51,999 bases of DNA, taken from NCBI RefSeq assembly GCF_009847015.1, contig NZ_WVEM01000021.1:1-51999 (forward strand), written 5' to 3'. Source of the stretch: Sunxiuqinia indica. Its GTDB lineage: Bacteria; Bacteroidota; Bacteroidia; Bacteroidales; Prolixibacteraceae. Position numbers and translations under genes: made by a program. The notes beneath the pieces are model-generated. The model ran no database searches. It was not told the origin of the DNA and saw nothing but the letters and a program-made list of their open reading frames with translations. This document shows, one piece after another, positions 16,065 through 26,415 of the stretch; the first letter of the stretch is position 1, and the number at the start of each line of letters is the position of its first letter.

Positions 16065-19000
16065 ATGAAAAAAAAATGTTATTCATTGATTTCCATGATT
16101 AAACCATTGTGGAAGACGAAACTATTTCGAACCATGAGAGCAACTTTGTTTATGACGGTATTTAGTATTGTACAAGTGTTTGCTGTAAATACGTACTCGC
16201 AAAGTACACGAATGAGCCTAAACCTTGAAAATGTATCTATAAAAAGTGTGCTGAAACAGATTGAAGATCAGTCTGATTATTATTTTATCTATGATGCAAC
16301 AGTTGTTGATGTTGAAAAAAAAATCAGCATTGAGTCTGAGAATAAATCGATCCCTGAAATACTGGATAAAATTTTTGCTGGTTCTGATGTCATATACAAG
16401 ATCAATAACCGGCAAATAGCAATTACTACCAATAAAATAAACTTTACCAGCCAGCAACCAAAATCAGTAAGCGGAAATGTGACCGACGACTCTGGGAAGC
16501 CCCTTCCGGGAGTCACGGTAGTAGTGAAAGGGACAACCACAGGAACCATTACAGATTTTGATGGGAATTATACAATAGATAAAGTTCCTGCAAATGCTAC
16601 ATTGGTATTCTCTTTTGTTGGAATGAGAACTCAAGAGATTGAGGTAGGTAACCAAAGTGTGATCAACATTACTTTAGCAGAAGAAGCTATTGGAATAGAT
16701 GAAGTTGTAGCTGTTGGTTATGGAACTCAGAAAAAGGTTAATTTAACCGGTGCAGTTGGTAATGTTCAAATGGATGATTTAGAAAATCGGCCATTAACAA
16801 ATTCCAGCTCAGCTTTGCAAGGTAAAATTGCCGGCGTATATGCTTTGCAAAAATCAGGTAAACCAGGTGCAGATGATGCTGTAATCAACATTAGGGGAAT
16901 CGGAACCTTAAATAATAGTGCTCCATTGGTTTTAATTGATGGATTCCCTGGCGATATGAACGATGTGAGTGCAAATGATATCAAGTCAATTTCTGTTTTG
17001 AAGGATGCTTCATCGGCTGCAATTTATGGCAACCGGGCTGCTAACGGTGTTATTTTAATTACCACTAAAAGAGGTAGTTCCGGAAAGGTAAAGGTTACAT
17101 ACAACGGATATTTTGGGGTTCAACAAGCCACTGAGTTACCAAACATGCTTACATCGGAACAATGGACCCGCTTATATAATGAGGCTTCAGTAAATTCTGG
17201 AACTATTGCAAAATATACTGACGAAGAAATCCAGAAGTATGCTTCAGGTAAAGATCCAATGTTTCCAAATGTGGATTATTTTGATGCCTATTATGACAAA
17301 GCGACCATTCAAAGTCATCGGATAAGTATGACCGGAGGCTCTGAAAACTTGCATTATGCTTTCATGGTTGGTTATTTAGATCAAGATGGAATCCTGATTG
17401 GAACTGATTATAAGAAATTTGATTTTAGGTCAAATTTTGATGCTTTCTTTTTAGACAAAGATAAACTGCGCTTGTCAGCTAGATTGTCCGGAAACAAAGG
17501 AGAAAGAAATGAGCCGACTGATGAATTTTATACTAAAAGATTTGGGACGATTGCCCCGATCTGGCCATTAAAGAATTCTGAAGATCAATGGGTAGCTGTT
17601 ATTGGAGAACATAATTATTACGGAGAACTAAAAGAAGGAAGTGTCAGTAAAGCATTGAGATATAATTTCAATAGCCAGCTCGAAGCCGAATATAAAATCA
17701 TTGATGATTTAAGTGCGCAAATAACTTATGGGTTCAACGTTGTAACTGCCAATACAAATTCATTTCATGCGAATGTCCTGTTAGCAAATTTGGATGGGAG
17801 TACAAGATATCTGGCTTCAGATCTTACAGAGAGAAATGATCTGAATACACAAACGATGTTGACTTCTTTATTAAAGTATGAGAAAACAATTAACAAGCAC
17901 GATTTTAAATTGCTTGCTGGTTATTCCGAAGAAGAATTCAACTGGAAATGGAATAGTGGTTCCCGTTCCCGCTATGTTAATAACAACCAGCGCTATCTTA
18001 ATTTGGGAGATGCTTCCACACAACAAAATAATTCTGGAGCATATGATCTTGGATTACAGTCATTTTTTGGCAGGCTCAACTATATTTTTGCCAATAAATA
18101 CCTGTTTGAAGCGAATATAAGGCAAGATGGCTCATCCCGTTTTGGCGAAGGTTATAAATGGGGGACATTTCCATCGTTCTCAGCAGGGTGGATCCTCTCT
18201 GACGAAGATTTCCTAAAGAGTATTGAGTGGATGGATTTCCTCAAGATTAGAGGATCATGGGGACAGTTGGGTAACCAGAACATTGATACCTACTATGCTT
18301 CAAGTGATATTTTGGAGACAGGAATGAATTATACCTTGGGAGGTAGTCTTTTTTCTGGTGTTGCATCAAATAGCCTTGCCAATAAAGAAACAACCTGGGA
18401 AACAACTGAGCAAACAAATATTGGTCTTGATTTTACTTTTAATCGCAATTTTGATATCACAGTTGATTATTTCACGAAAAAAACCAGTGATATCCTGGTT
18501 CAAATACCAATACCGATTACGATGGGTAATTTGACTTCTCCATTTCAAAACGTTGGCGAGGTTAAAAATACAGGGGTTGAACTTTCAGGAACCTACCGCA
18601 AACAATTCTCCAATGGCTTGAAAATGAGAACTACATTTAATCTCTCCCACATCAAAAATGAGGTTCTTGACCTTCATGGAAGGAGTCCAATTATTAACGG
18701 GCCTACTGCTTTGGTAGAGGGTTATGCCATTAATTCTTATTACGGATATCAAGTAGATGGTATTTATCAGATTGATGATTTTACCTGGCAAAATAATAGT
18801 GATCCATCAATTGCTCATGCCAATAGAAATTATGTATTAAAAGATGGAGTAGTGTCAGTAGCCAATTTTACCGCAACGCCAGGAGATATTAAATACCGCG
18901 ATATTAGTGGTGATGGTGTCGTGACAATGGATAAGGACCGTGGCGTAATTGGAAAACAATTTCCAGACATTGCTTATTCGTTGCAGGTTAATCTGGACTG

Positions 19001-19424
19001 GAAACAATTTGATTTTGGGATGTATTGGCAGGGAGTATCTGGCATTGAAAGTTATTTAAACTGGAATATTGCAACCGCGACCAATGTGGGTGATTGGTGG
19101 TTGGATCGCTGGACTCCTGAAAATCCCTCAGTCGAAATGCCCAAAATTACATTAGATGGTACACGAACAGGAATTTATTCTGAATTTTACATGGATAATG
19201 CCTCTTATTTGAGGTTGAAGAACATAGAATTAGGTTATTCATTTAATAAAAGAACCTGCTCATTTATCGGAATTAACTCGCTTAGATTATATGGAAATAT
19301 TCAAAATGCACTTACTCTGACAAAATTCAAAGGCCTTGACCCTGAACGCGTTATGAATGAATCGGGTACCGAAGCATACCCACAAACAAGAATATTTACT
19401 TTAGGATTAAACGTTAATTTCTAA
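16065..19424 (+). CDS. SusC-like TonB-dependent receptor with STN domain (PUL 1)
   Basis: The outer-membrane importer of oligosaccharides has 1119 residues. The order is signal sequence (to about NTYSQ), an STN domain for signalling to FecR (about 55-125), a carboxypeptidase-regulatory-like domain (VTDDSGKPLPGVTVVVKG, about 140-215), a TonB-box-like segment (GIDEVVAVGYG), the plug (with VLIDGFPGD and IYGNRAANGVI) and a 22-strand barrel ending in TLGLNVNF. The ATG at 16065 gives a proper signal peptide; an in-frame TTG at 16038 is less likely. susD begins 12 bases downstream. The STN domain ties the receptor to the sigma/FecR pair upstream. Confidence 0.96.
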   Translation: MKKKCYSLISMIKPLWKTKLFRTMRATLFMTVFSIVQVFAVNTYSQSTRMSLNLENVSIKSVLKQIEDQSDYYFIYDATVVDVEKKISIESENKSIPEILDKIFAGSDVIYKINNRQIAITTNKINFTSQQPKSVSGNVTDDSGKPLPGVTVVVKGTTTGTITDFDGNYTIDKVPANATLVFSFVGMRTQEIEVGNQSVINITLAEEAIGIDEVVAVGYGTQKKVNLTGAVGNVQMDDLENRPLTNSSSALQGKIAGVYALQKSGKPGADDAVINIRGIGTLNNSAPLVLIDGFPGDMNDVSANDIKSISVLKDASSAAIYGNRAANGVILITTKRGSSGKVKVTYNGYFGVQQATELPNMLTSEQWTRLYNEASVNSGTIAKYTDEEIQKYASGKDPMFPNVDYFDAYYDKATIQSHRISMTGGSENLHYAFMVGYLDQDGILIGTDYKKFDFRSNFDAFFLDKDKLRLSARLSGNKGERNEPTDEFYTKRFGTIAPIWPLKNSEDQWVAVIGEHNYYGELKEGSVSKALRYNFNSQLEAEYKIIDDLSAQITYGFNVVTANTNSFHANVLLANLDGSTRYLASDLTERNDLNTQTMLTSLLKYEKTINKHDFKLLAGYSEEEFNWKWNSGSRSRYVNNNQRYLNLGDASTQQNNSGAYDLGLQSFFGRLNYIFANKYLFEANIRQDGSSRFGEGYKWGTFPSFSAGWILSDEDFLKSIEWMDFLKIRGSWGQLGNQNIDTYYASSDILETGMNYTLGGSLFSGVASNSLANKETTWETTEQTNIGLDFTFNRNFDITVDYFTKKTSDILVQIPIPITMGNLTSPFQNVGEVKNTGVELSGTYRKQFSNGLKMRTTFNLSHIKNEVLDLHGRSPIINGPTALVEGYAINSYYGYQVDGIYQIDDFTWQNNSDPSIAHANRNYVLKDGVVSVANFTATPGDIKYRDISGDGVVTMDKDRGVIGKQFPDIAYSLQVNLDWKQFDFGMYWQGVSGIESYLNWNIATATNVGDWWLDRWTPENPSVEMPKITLDGTRTGIYSEFYMDNASYLRLKNIELGYSFNKRTCSFIGINSLRLYGNIQNALTLTKFKGLDPERVMNESGTEAYPQTRIFTLGLNVNF

Positions 19425-19436
19425 ATTCTGAAAAAG

Positions 19437-20990
19437 ATGAAAAACATATATAAAACAATCACGCTACTAATGTTATTAGGATTTATAAGTGGGTGTACAA
19501 AGGATATTCTTGATAAATCCCCTTTGGACAGATTATCTCCTGATACATTTTATCAAAATGAAGGTGAACTCAAGATGGGATTGATGGGAGTTTATAACGG
19601 CTTAAGTGAAAACTCCACCCAAATCCACTGGTATCAATTCGATTTTATGTCAGATGACGCATTTTGTGAACATTCTTGGCAAGGATCGCTTGAATTTGGA
19701 GCTTGGAACCAAAACTCAAGCAGTTCGACAGCCATGGAAAAATGGGCAAGAGCATACAGTACAATAGTTCGTGCAAATCGATTTATTGAAAACCTGGAGG
19801 CCGCTCCTGTTAACGATAACGTAAAAACACAAATGAAGGCTGAAGCTCGTTTCCTTAGGGCATTTATGTATGCTGATTTAGCACATTTTTATGGTGATGT
19901 TCCACTCATTTTGTCGGTGCAAACACTTGATGAGGCTAAAGTATCCAGAACCCTGAAAAGTGACGTGCTTAATGCTATCCTGGAGGATTTAGATTTTGCC
20001 GCGCAAAATCTTCCTGCAGAATATTCTGGCAGTGATATCGGTCGTGCCACTAAAGGAGCTGCGTTAGCTTACAAAGCCAGGGTTTATTTATATAACGAGA
20101 AATGGACGGAAGCAGCAGCCGCTGCCAAATCAGTAATGGATTTGAGTGTTTATCAGTTATTTAATAATTATGAAGGTATCTTTCTGGAAGATAATGAGAA
20201 TAACAGTGAGGTTATTTTCGATATTCAATATATGAAAGACCTCAGTGCTCAACCGTGGCCAAGCTCTGCCCTATCTTTTGCTGAGTGGCCTACTCCGAGT
20301 GTAACTTCCAGTTTGATTAATTCTTATTACATGACAAATGGCTTGCCAATTGACGACTCAAATTCGGGATATAATGATCAAAATCCGTTTACGAACCGGG
20401 ATCCGCGCATGGCTGCATCTATCATCTTGCCAGGATCTCAAATGGGAGCCAGGACTTTCATTCCGGCAAACGATGATGTTCTGACTGGAGCCAGACCTCG
20501 CAAATATGCTGATCTGAATAACACAGACAGAAACAACTGTGCTATTAATACAATATTAATGCGTTATGCAGACATATTACTAATGCGGGCTGAGGCTCTT
20601 GTGGAAGCCAATAAAATCACCCAGGAAGTTTACGATTTGATTGATATGGTTCGTGCCAGAGCAAATATGCCTTCTGTTGAAGAAGTGGAAGGGACTGGCC
20701 TTAGCCAAAGTCAACTACGTGAAATTATCCGGCATGAGCGTAGAGTGGAATTCCCAATAGAGGGATTGAGATATGCTGATATGTACAGGTGGAAGGATGA
20801 ATCCCTTATTCATGATGTTTATGGATATAATCGCTCAAAGTTATCAGACCCATCAAATCCATCTACGTGGGTGTTTGAGCAGGTGAAAGCTTCAACCAGA
20901 ACATTCAATGCTCAAAAGGGTTGGTTATGGCCAATCCCACAAGGGGACAGGCAAAACAATGAAAACCTGACACAAAACCCAGGTTATTAA
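19437..20990 (+). CDS. SusD-like glycan-binding lipoprotein (PUL 1)
   Basis: The 517-residue surface lipoprotein forms the lid of the SusC channel and binds glycan. It has a lipobox with Cys20 (GFISGC), the SusD N-terminal region (LDKSPLDRLSPDTFY, TTIVRANRFIE-like landmarks), a TPR-type core (FLRAFMYADLAHFYGDVPLI) and the RagB/SusD C-terminal part with RHERRVEFPIEGLRYADMYRW. It ends in NLTQNPGY, the usual terminus. A strong terminator follows, so the downstream GH51-GH43 pair has its own promoter or depends on read-through. Confidence 0.96.
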   Translation: MKNIYKTITLLMLLGFISGCTKDILDKSPLDRLSPDTFYQNEGELKMGLMGVYNGLSENSTQIHWYQFDFMSDDAFCEHSWQGSLEFGAWNQNSSSSTAMEKWARAYSTIVRANRFIENLEAAPVNDNVKTQMKAEARFLRAFMYADLAHFYGDVPLILSVQTLDEAKVSRTLKSDVLNAILEDLDFAAQNLPAEYSGSDIGRATKGAALAYKARVYLYNEKWTEAAAAAKSVMDLSVYQLFNNYEGIFLEDNENNSEVIFDIQYMKDLSAQPWPSSALSFAEWPTPSVTSSLINSYYMTNGLPIDDSNSGYNDQNPFTNRDPRMAASIILPGSQMGARTFIPANDDVLTGARPRKYADLNNTDRNNCAINTILMRYADILLMRAEALVEANKITQEVYDLIDMVRARANMPSVEEVEGTGLSQSQLREIIRHERRVEFPIEGLRYADMYRWKDESLIHDVYGYNRSKLSDPSNPSTWVFEQVKASTRTFNAQKGWLWPIPQGDRQNNENLTQNPGY

Positions 20991-21007
20991 TGTTTTAATG
21001 CCCCTGT

Positions 21008-21048
21008 AAAAAGTGAAGTTCAAGGCGAAAAGATGAACTTCACTTTTT
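21008..21048 (+). terminator. Strong terminator after susD of PUL 1
   Basis: A perfect 14-bp stem AAAAAGTGAAGTTC / GAACTTCACTTTTT with a 13-base loop runs directly into a T-rich end. In the whole window this is the longest perfect stem I noticed. Confidence 0.85.
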
Positions 21049-21212
21049 CATATTTTATTTCAAAAGAAAATTAAAGAAATATAATTTTTCGGTTTCAATA
21101 ATTTAAAACGAATCTCATCATACTGCTGTTTCGGATACTTGGTGAGCTTTGTCAGGCCAATTGGAAGAACTCCCGGCTCAAATGGAACAAACAGATTATA
21201 AAACTATAAAAT

Positions 21213-21247
21213 TTTGGGCTAGCCCAAGTGAAAAATCAATATTTTTG
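21213..21247 (+). promoter_or_regulatory. Candidate promoter of the GH51-GH43 pair
   Basis: TTTG at 21213-21216 and TATTTTTG at 21240-21247 resemble the -33 and -7 boxes (TAnnTTTG) of Bacteroidota; the 23-base spacer is somewhat long. A 10-bp palindrome GGGCTAGCCC lies between them and could be an operator. Confidence 0.4.
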
Positions 21248-21277
21248 TAGAACTACTCAATTATTATCTATAGAAAA

Positions 21278-23329
21278 ATGAATAAAAAACTATTCTTTAC
21301 ATTAGCTGTCGCCCTATTGTTATTTTTTTCAGGTGAAAGCTTACTAGCAAAAACAATCCCTTCAGGACTTTCTAAGAATATTGCCAATTCGGCGGAGGAA
21401 ACTTCCAGAATCAACCAACCTGCAAATGATGGCAAAAAAATTAGTCCGCACCTTTTCGGGATTTTTTTTGAAGACATCAGTTATGCTGCCGATGGCGGGT
21501 TATACGCGGAACTGATCCAGAACCGCTCATTTGAATACAGTCCCAGCGACATTGATCATTGGAAAGATAAGAGTCGGTGGACCCCTTTCACTGCCTGGCA
21601 GTTTTCTACGAAAGGCTATGGTTATGGTACTATCTCGGTTGAATCTGCAACCCCCATCAACAAGAAGAACCCTCATTATATGGTTATTGATGTCGAAAAT
21701 GCGGGGCAGGAAGGCGTAGGGCTGATCAATTCGGGTTTTGATGGTATTACAATTAAGAAAGGGGAAAACTATATTTTTTCTGTTTTTATCAAAAATCTAT
21801 CTGGTAAAGCTATTCCAATGCGGGTTTCCCTGAAAGACAAAAACGATAAAATCTTTGCTCAAGCTGAATTTACGGCTGATGCAAACGACTGGAAGAAATA
21901 TGAGCTGACCCTTGCAGCCAATGCCAACGTCGATAGTTGTAATCTTGCTTTACTGGCAAAGGAAAAGGGGAAGCTGGCCATTGACATGGTTTCGCTATTC
22001 CCTGAAAACACGTTTAAGAACCGGGAAAACGGGTTGCGCGCCGACCTGGCCCAGGTCATTGCCGATTTGAAGCCCAAATTTATGCGATTTCCCGGTGGAT
22101 GCCTGGTTCACGGCGATGGGCTTGGAAATATGTACCGTTGGGAAAACACCATTGGTCCGGTTGAGCAGCGATTGTCGCAGCGCAACATCTGGAACTATCA
22201 TCAGACGATGGGGCTGGGCTATTTTGAGTATTTCCAGTTTTGTGAAGATATGGGGGCCAAACCGCTGCCAGTGGTAGCGGCAGCCGTAAGCTGTCAGAAT
22301 TCCGGTGGTACCTGGCGTATCGGGAGTACGGGACAGCAAGGTATTCCACTCAATGAAATGGATGAATACATTCAGGAAGTACTCGATTTAATTGAGTATG
22401 CCAATGGGCCGGTTACTTCCACCTGGGGAGCCAAACGTGCCGCTGCCGGACACCCTCAACCGTTCAAGCTGGAATATGTTGGTGTGGGGAATGAAGACAA
22501 GCAAACCGATGTGTTTCGCAAGCGCTTCCAGATGATCTACGATGCTATTAAAGCAAAACACCCCGAAATCACGGTGGTCGGAACGGTTGGGCCAAATCCG
22601 GCCGATGAAGATTACCGCCTGGGGTGGGCATTTGCCGATCAATTGCAAATTCCGATAGTTGACGAACACATGTACCGGTCGCCCGACTGGTTTTGGGGAA
22701 ACCTGAATCGCTATGACAGCTACAACCGTGATTCGTCAAAAGTGTATGTTGGCGAGTTTGCCGCCCACGATGTGCAACGAAAAAACACATTGAGGTCAGC
22801 ACTGGCCGAAGCCGCTTTTATGACCTCATTGGAGCGCAATGGCGATATTGTGACAATGGCATCGTACGCTCCCATGCTGGCCAATAAAAACCATATTTCG
22901 TGGAATCCCGATCTCATCTATTTTACCAATACCGATATTTTGCTGACCGCCAACTATTACGTACAAAAGATGTTTTCGAACAACGAGGGCAGCGAATATT
23001 ATTCGAATATCATCTCTGTTTTGGGAAATAACGAAGGACAAGTCACGTTTGCATCCTCTTGTGTGAAAGATGGAAAAACCGGCGACATCATCCTGAAGTT
23101 GGTCAGCCGTGCAGACACGCCACGAAATGCCGACATTGACCTTTCTGTTTTTGGCAAAGTTTCAAGCGAAGCAGAGTGTACCGTTTTGAAAGGCAAACCG
23201 CTGGCCGAAAATACCTTTGGTGACCCGAAACAGGTTGTTCCTGTCAAATCGACATTGAAAACAACTAAAAAATTTACGTACGAAGTCCCCCGTCATTCAT
23301 TAACAATCATCCGGATCAAATCCAACTAA
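21278..23329 (+). CDS. GH51 alpha-L-arabinofuranosidase, exported
   Basis: The 683-residue enzyme releases terminal alpha-L-arabinofuranose from arabinan, arabinoxylan or arabinogalactan side chains. It has a signal peptide (to about LLAK), the GH51 opening (KISPHLFGIFFEDISYAADGG), an inserted CBM4_9-like beta-sandwich (about 100-240), the TIM barrel and a C-terminal beta domain. Expected catalytic glutamates are visible: acid/base E406 in GVGNED and nucleophile E493 in YVGEFA. It is followed by the tandem GH43 gene with essentially no gap, so the two are co-translated. Confidence 0.95.
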   Translation: MNKKLFFTLAVALLLFFSGESLLAKTIPSGLSKNIANSAEETSRINQPANDGKKISPHLFGIFFEDISYAADGGLYAELIQNRSFEYSPSDIDHWKDKSRWTPFTAWQFSTKGYGYGTISVESATPINKKNPHYMVIDVENAGQEGVGLINSGFDGITIKKGENYIFSVFIKNLSGKAIPMRVSLKDKNDKIFAQAEFTADANDWKKYELTLAANANVDSCNLALLAKEKGKLAIDMVSLFPENTFKNRENGLRADLAQVIADLKPKFMRFPGGCLVHGDGLGNMYRWENTIGPVEQRLSQRNIWNYHQTMGLGYFEYFQFCEDMGAKPLPVVAAAVSCQNSGGTWRIGSTGQQGIPLNEMDEYIQEVLDLIEYANGPVTSTWGAKRAAAGHPQPFKLEYVGVGNEDKQTDVFRKRFQMIYDAIKAKHPEITVVGTVGPNPADEDYRLGWAFADQLQIPIVDEHMYRSPDWFWGNLNRYDSYNRDSSKVYVGEFAAHDVQRKNTLRSALAEAAFMTSLERNGDIVTMASYAPMLANKNHISWNPDLIYFTNTDILLTANYYVQKMFSNNEGSEYYSNIISVLGNNEGQVTFASSCVKDGKTGDIILKLVSRADTPRNADIDLSVFGKVSSEAECTVLKGKPLAENTFGDPKQVVPVKSTLKTTKKFTYEVPRHSLTIIRIKSN

Positions 23330-23330
23330 T

Positions 23331-25538
23331 ATGAACCTTCAAAATAGAACGATTGCTAAAATGAAACCGAAATCCATCATACAAACCATCCTTTTACTAA
23401 TTGTATTTATGCCGGGAATTATTTTAATCCCGGGATGCACAACAAACAAATCAGCCGACAATGAATCTGCTGGCTATGTATTTACCTACTTCACCGGCAA
23501 CGGGCCAGGCCAGGAAGCCATCCGTTTCGCGGTCAGTAAGGACGGTTATCATTTCCGGGCACTCAATAATAACCAGCCAATTCTCGATTCAAAAAAAATC
23601 AGTTCGTCCGGTGGTGTCCGGGATCCGCATTTGCTCAGGGGTGCAGACGGGAAAACCTTTTTCATGGTGGCGACCGATTTGTACGTGCCCGAACAGGGCT
23701 GGCACAATTACGCCATGGTACTGATGAAGTCGACCGATTTGATCCATTGGCAGACCAGCATTGTCAATATCTCTGAATTGTATCCTGAACAGTTTGGCGA
23801 CGTTAACCGGGTGTGGGCGCCACAAACCATTTATGATAAAACGACCGGAAAATACATGGTCTATTTTTCGATGAAGCAGGGCGAAGAGGTGGATAAAATA
23901 TACTACGCTTATGCCAACCCCGATTTTACGGCGCTGGAGTTAGCCCCAAGACAACTGTTTTTCAGCCCCACAAATCATGCCTGCATCGATGGCGACATCA
24001 TTTATAATGATGGAAAATACCATTTGTTTTTCAAATCGGAAAGTGGTGACCCCGGCATTAAACTGGCCCTTTCCGACCAGCTGACCGAAGGTTATAAAAT
24101 GGTGGGGCAGGAACGCATTGATCAATCGAAAGACCCGGTGGAAGGTTCTGGTATTTTCAAGCTGAACAATTCCAACGAGTGGATACTGATGTACGACCTG
24201 TACACCAAAGGGGGCTACCAGTTTACGAAAAGTTCGGACCTGAGGCACTTCAAAGTAATCGACCAACAAATATCCATGAATTTTCATCCGCGCCATGGAA
24301 CAGTTTTGCCGATAACCCGGAAGGAATTGAAGCGACTGATCGGACAATTCGGACGTTTTGATGATTTGCTGATTGATGCCACTTCTCCCGATCTGAAAAA
24401 ACTGAATGTGGTGATTAACGAAAAAGCCATGACCATTCATTTGCCGATAAAACGTGGTGTTGATTTGACGAACCTTGATCCTCATTTTACCTGCTATCCT
24501 GGGATTTCAGTGAAGCCGGAAGGTCCGCAAAACTTTTCAAACGGATCGCTTGCTTATACCTTCACCATTGAAGGACAGGGCGCTGTGGTTTATGAGGTGA
24601 GTGCATCGGAAGATCACAACCCGGTTTTGGAAGGCTATTATGCCGACCCTGAAATTCTGTATGCTGAGAAAACCGGGAAATACTATATCTATCCAACTAC
24701 TGATGGATTTGACAGCTGGTCGGGTTATTACTTCAAAGTGTTCTCTTCGGATAATTTAGTTGACTGGACTGATGAAGGTACCATTCTCGATTTGCACAAA
24801 GATGTGATATGGACCGACCGCAATGCATGGGCTCCTTGCATTGTGGAAAAAAAAATCAATGGCGAATATAAATATTTCTACTATTTCACTGCAGCACAGA
24901 AAATTGGTATTGCAGTGGCAGACAACCCAACCGGGCCATTCACCGATAGCGGAAAGCCTTTGATTGATTTTAAAGCCTTGGGTGTGATACGCGGCCAGGA
25001 AATCGATCCCGATGTTTTTACCGATCCAAAAACCGGCAAAAGCTACCTGTATTGGGGTAACGGTTACATGGCAGCTGCCGAGCTAAATAACGATATGATT
25101 TCAATCAACATGAAAACGTTGAAGTTGATGAATGTGGACCAAACATTCCGTGAGGGAAGCTATGTGATATTCAGAAACGACATTTATTATTTTATGTGGT
25201 CGGAAGACGATACCCGCAGCCCGAACTACAAAGTGCGTTATGCGACTTCAGATTCGCCGTTAGGAAAACTGTCAATACCAAAAAATAACATTGTTATTCA
25301 GCGTGATTCGGTGACCAATATTTTTGCAACCGGCCACAATTCCGCGATTCAAGTTCCCGGTACTGACATTTGGTATTTGGTTTACCATCGGTTCACCTAT
25401 CCTAAGGGAGTTGAAATGGGACGTTCAGGTGGCTTCCATCGGGAGGTGTGTATTGATAAGTTGAATTTTGATGCAGATGGAAACATCATTGAAGTCAAAC
25501 CCACCCTTGAAGGAATTAAGCCGGTATCTTTCAACTAA
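23331..25538 (+). CDS. Tandem GH43-GH43 lipoprotein, predicted arabinofuranosidase
   Basis: The 735-residue lipoprotein has two five-bladed GH43 modules. The first (about 45-330) shows GGVRDPHLL, NRVWAPQTIYD, the acid-bearing PVEGSGIFK and HPRHGTVLP. A linker domain of about 80 residues (345-425) resembles DUF5018-type beta domains. The second module (about 430-735) shows YYADPEILY (base Asp), RNAWAPCIVEK, GQEIDPDVF and REGSYVIFRNDIYYF (acid Glu). The lipobox Cys36 (ILIPGC) suggests membrane anchoring. An ATG at 23361 is an equally good start. Tandem GH43 proteins often combine different linkage preferences; here arabinose removal is likely from the GH51 partner. Confidence 0.9.
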   Translation: MNLQNRTIAKMKPKSIIQTILLLIVFMPGIILIPGCTTNKSADNESAGYVFTYFTGNGPGQEAIRFAVSKDGYHFRALNNNQPILDSKKISSSGGVRDPHLLRGADGKTFFMVATDLYVPEQGWHNYAMVLMKSTDLIHWQTSIVNISELYPEQFGDVNRVWAPQTIYDKTTGKYMVYFSMKQGEEVDKIYYAYANPDFTALELAPRQLFFSPTNHACIDGDIIYNDGKYHLFFKSESGDPGIKLALSDQLTEGYKMVGQERIDQSKDPVEGSGIFKLNNSNEWILMYDLYTKGGYQFTKSSDLRHFKVIDQQISMNFHPRHGTVLPITRKELKRLIGQFGRFDDLLIDATSPDLKKLNVVINEKAMTIHLPIKRGVDLTNLDPHFTCYPGISVKPEGPQNFSNGSLAYTFTIEGQGAVVYEVSASEDHNPVLEGYYADPEILYAEKTGKYYIYPTTDGFDSWSGYYFKVFSSDNLVDWTDEGTILDLHKDVIWTDRNAWAPCIVEKKINGEYKYFYYFTAAQKIGIAVADNPTGPFTDSGKPLIDFKALGVIRGQEIDPDVFTDPKTGKSYLYWGNGYMAAAELNNDMISINMKTLKLMNVDQTFREGSYVIFRNDIYYFMWSEDDTRSPNYKVRYATSDSPLGKLSIPKNNIVIQRDSVTNIFATGHNSAIQVPGTDIWYLVYHRFTYPKGVEMGRSGGFHREVCIDKLNFDADGNIIEVKPTLEGIKPVSFN

Positions 25539-25803
25539 CCCTTATTAACTAAATGGATAATTGAATTAATAAGCTAAAAAAATCTTGTCGAATTCTGACA
25601 GAAAAATGGGCGATAAGCTAAAGCAGTTTAATAAGCTCAAAATATTGAATCTTTCAATTGACTCAACCTGGATTTATTAGCTGGTTGTGGTTACAAAACA
25701 AATATTTGATCCACCCTAAGTTATTAATATGTGATCGTTCTCTTTTTACATTTAACTTTCAATAAGTGCCAGCCTTTTATTAATATTTGTCCAGTTCAAA
25801 ACA

Positions 25804-26409
25804 ATGTTTATATCTTTGGCAAACCATAAACGGTTTAGCAGATTGGATGAAAAATACCTCATAGCAGAACTAAAGCGCAAAAATAAAATCGTATTTGATT
25901 TTGTTTTCAACTTCTATTATTCAGGACTTTGTGCTTATGCCCGGAGGTGGGTGGATAACGGGGACACGGCTGAAGACCTTGTTCAGGATTTCTTTTTCAA
26001 TCTGTGGGTCCACAGTTCCGACCTGAAAATTTCATCGTCCCTAAAATCCTATTTTTTTGTTTCTGTAAAAAATAAAGCCATCAATCATCTCAAGCATGTA
26101 AAAGTTAAAGAAGAATATGGCAAATATGTTCAGGATGAAGTAAACAGACAAGAAGAGTCTGCCAACTGGGAATTTACAGAACCAGAATTGGCCGAATTAA
26201 TTGATCGCGGCGTACAAAAATTACCACCCCGTTGTCGGGAGATTTTCATTTTAAGCCGGCTCGAAGGTAAAAATAATGACAGCATAGCGCAGTCTTTGGG
26301 CATCTCAAAAAGAACAGTGGAAGTCCAAATCAGCAACGCATTAAAAATATTACGAATGGAACTGAAGGATTATCTTCCAATTGCATTACTCCTCTATCTT
26401 TTCAAATAA
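25804..26409 (+). CDS. ECF sigma factor of PUL 2
   Basis: The 201-residue ECF sigma factor has region 2 (about 30-100, with AEDLVQDFFFNLWVHS and NKAINHLKH) and region 4 (about 140-190, LPPRCREIFILSRLEG, then SIAQSLGISKRTVEVQI). It resembles the sigma factor at 14200 in plan but is clearly distinct in sequence. Its anti-sigma partner would normally follow within about 100 bases, but an insertion sequence now occupies that place. The upstream 265 bases contain only short AT-rich repeats with AATAAGCT elements. Confidence 0.92.
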   Translation: MFISLANHKRFSRLDEKYLIAELKRKNKIVFDFVFNFYYSGLCAYARRWVDNGDTAEDLVQDFFFNLWVHSSDLKISSSLKSYFFVSVKNKAINHLKHVKVKEEYGKYVQDEVNRQEESANWEFTEPELAELIDRGVQKLPPRCREIFILSRLEGKNNDSIAQSLGISKRTVEVQISNALKILRMELKDYLPIALLLYLFK

Positions 26410-26415
26410 AAAATA

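Noticed and set aside
25539-25803. Repeated AATAAGCT-like words before the sigma gene of PUL 2
   Set aside because: The repeats are short, irregular and AT-rich, so they do not stand out from chance.
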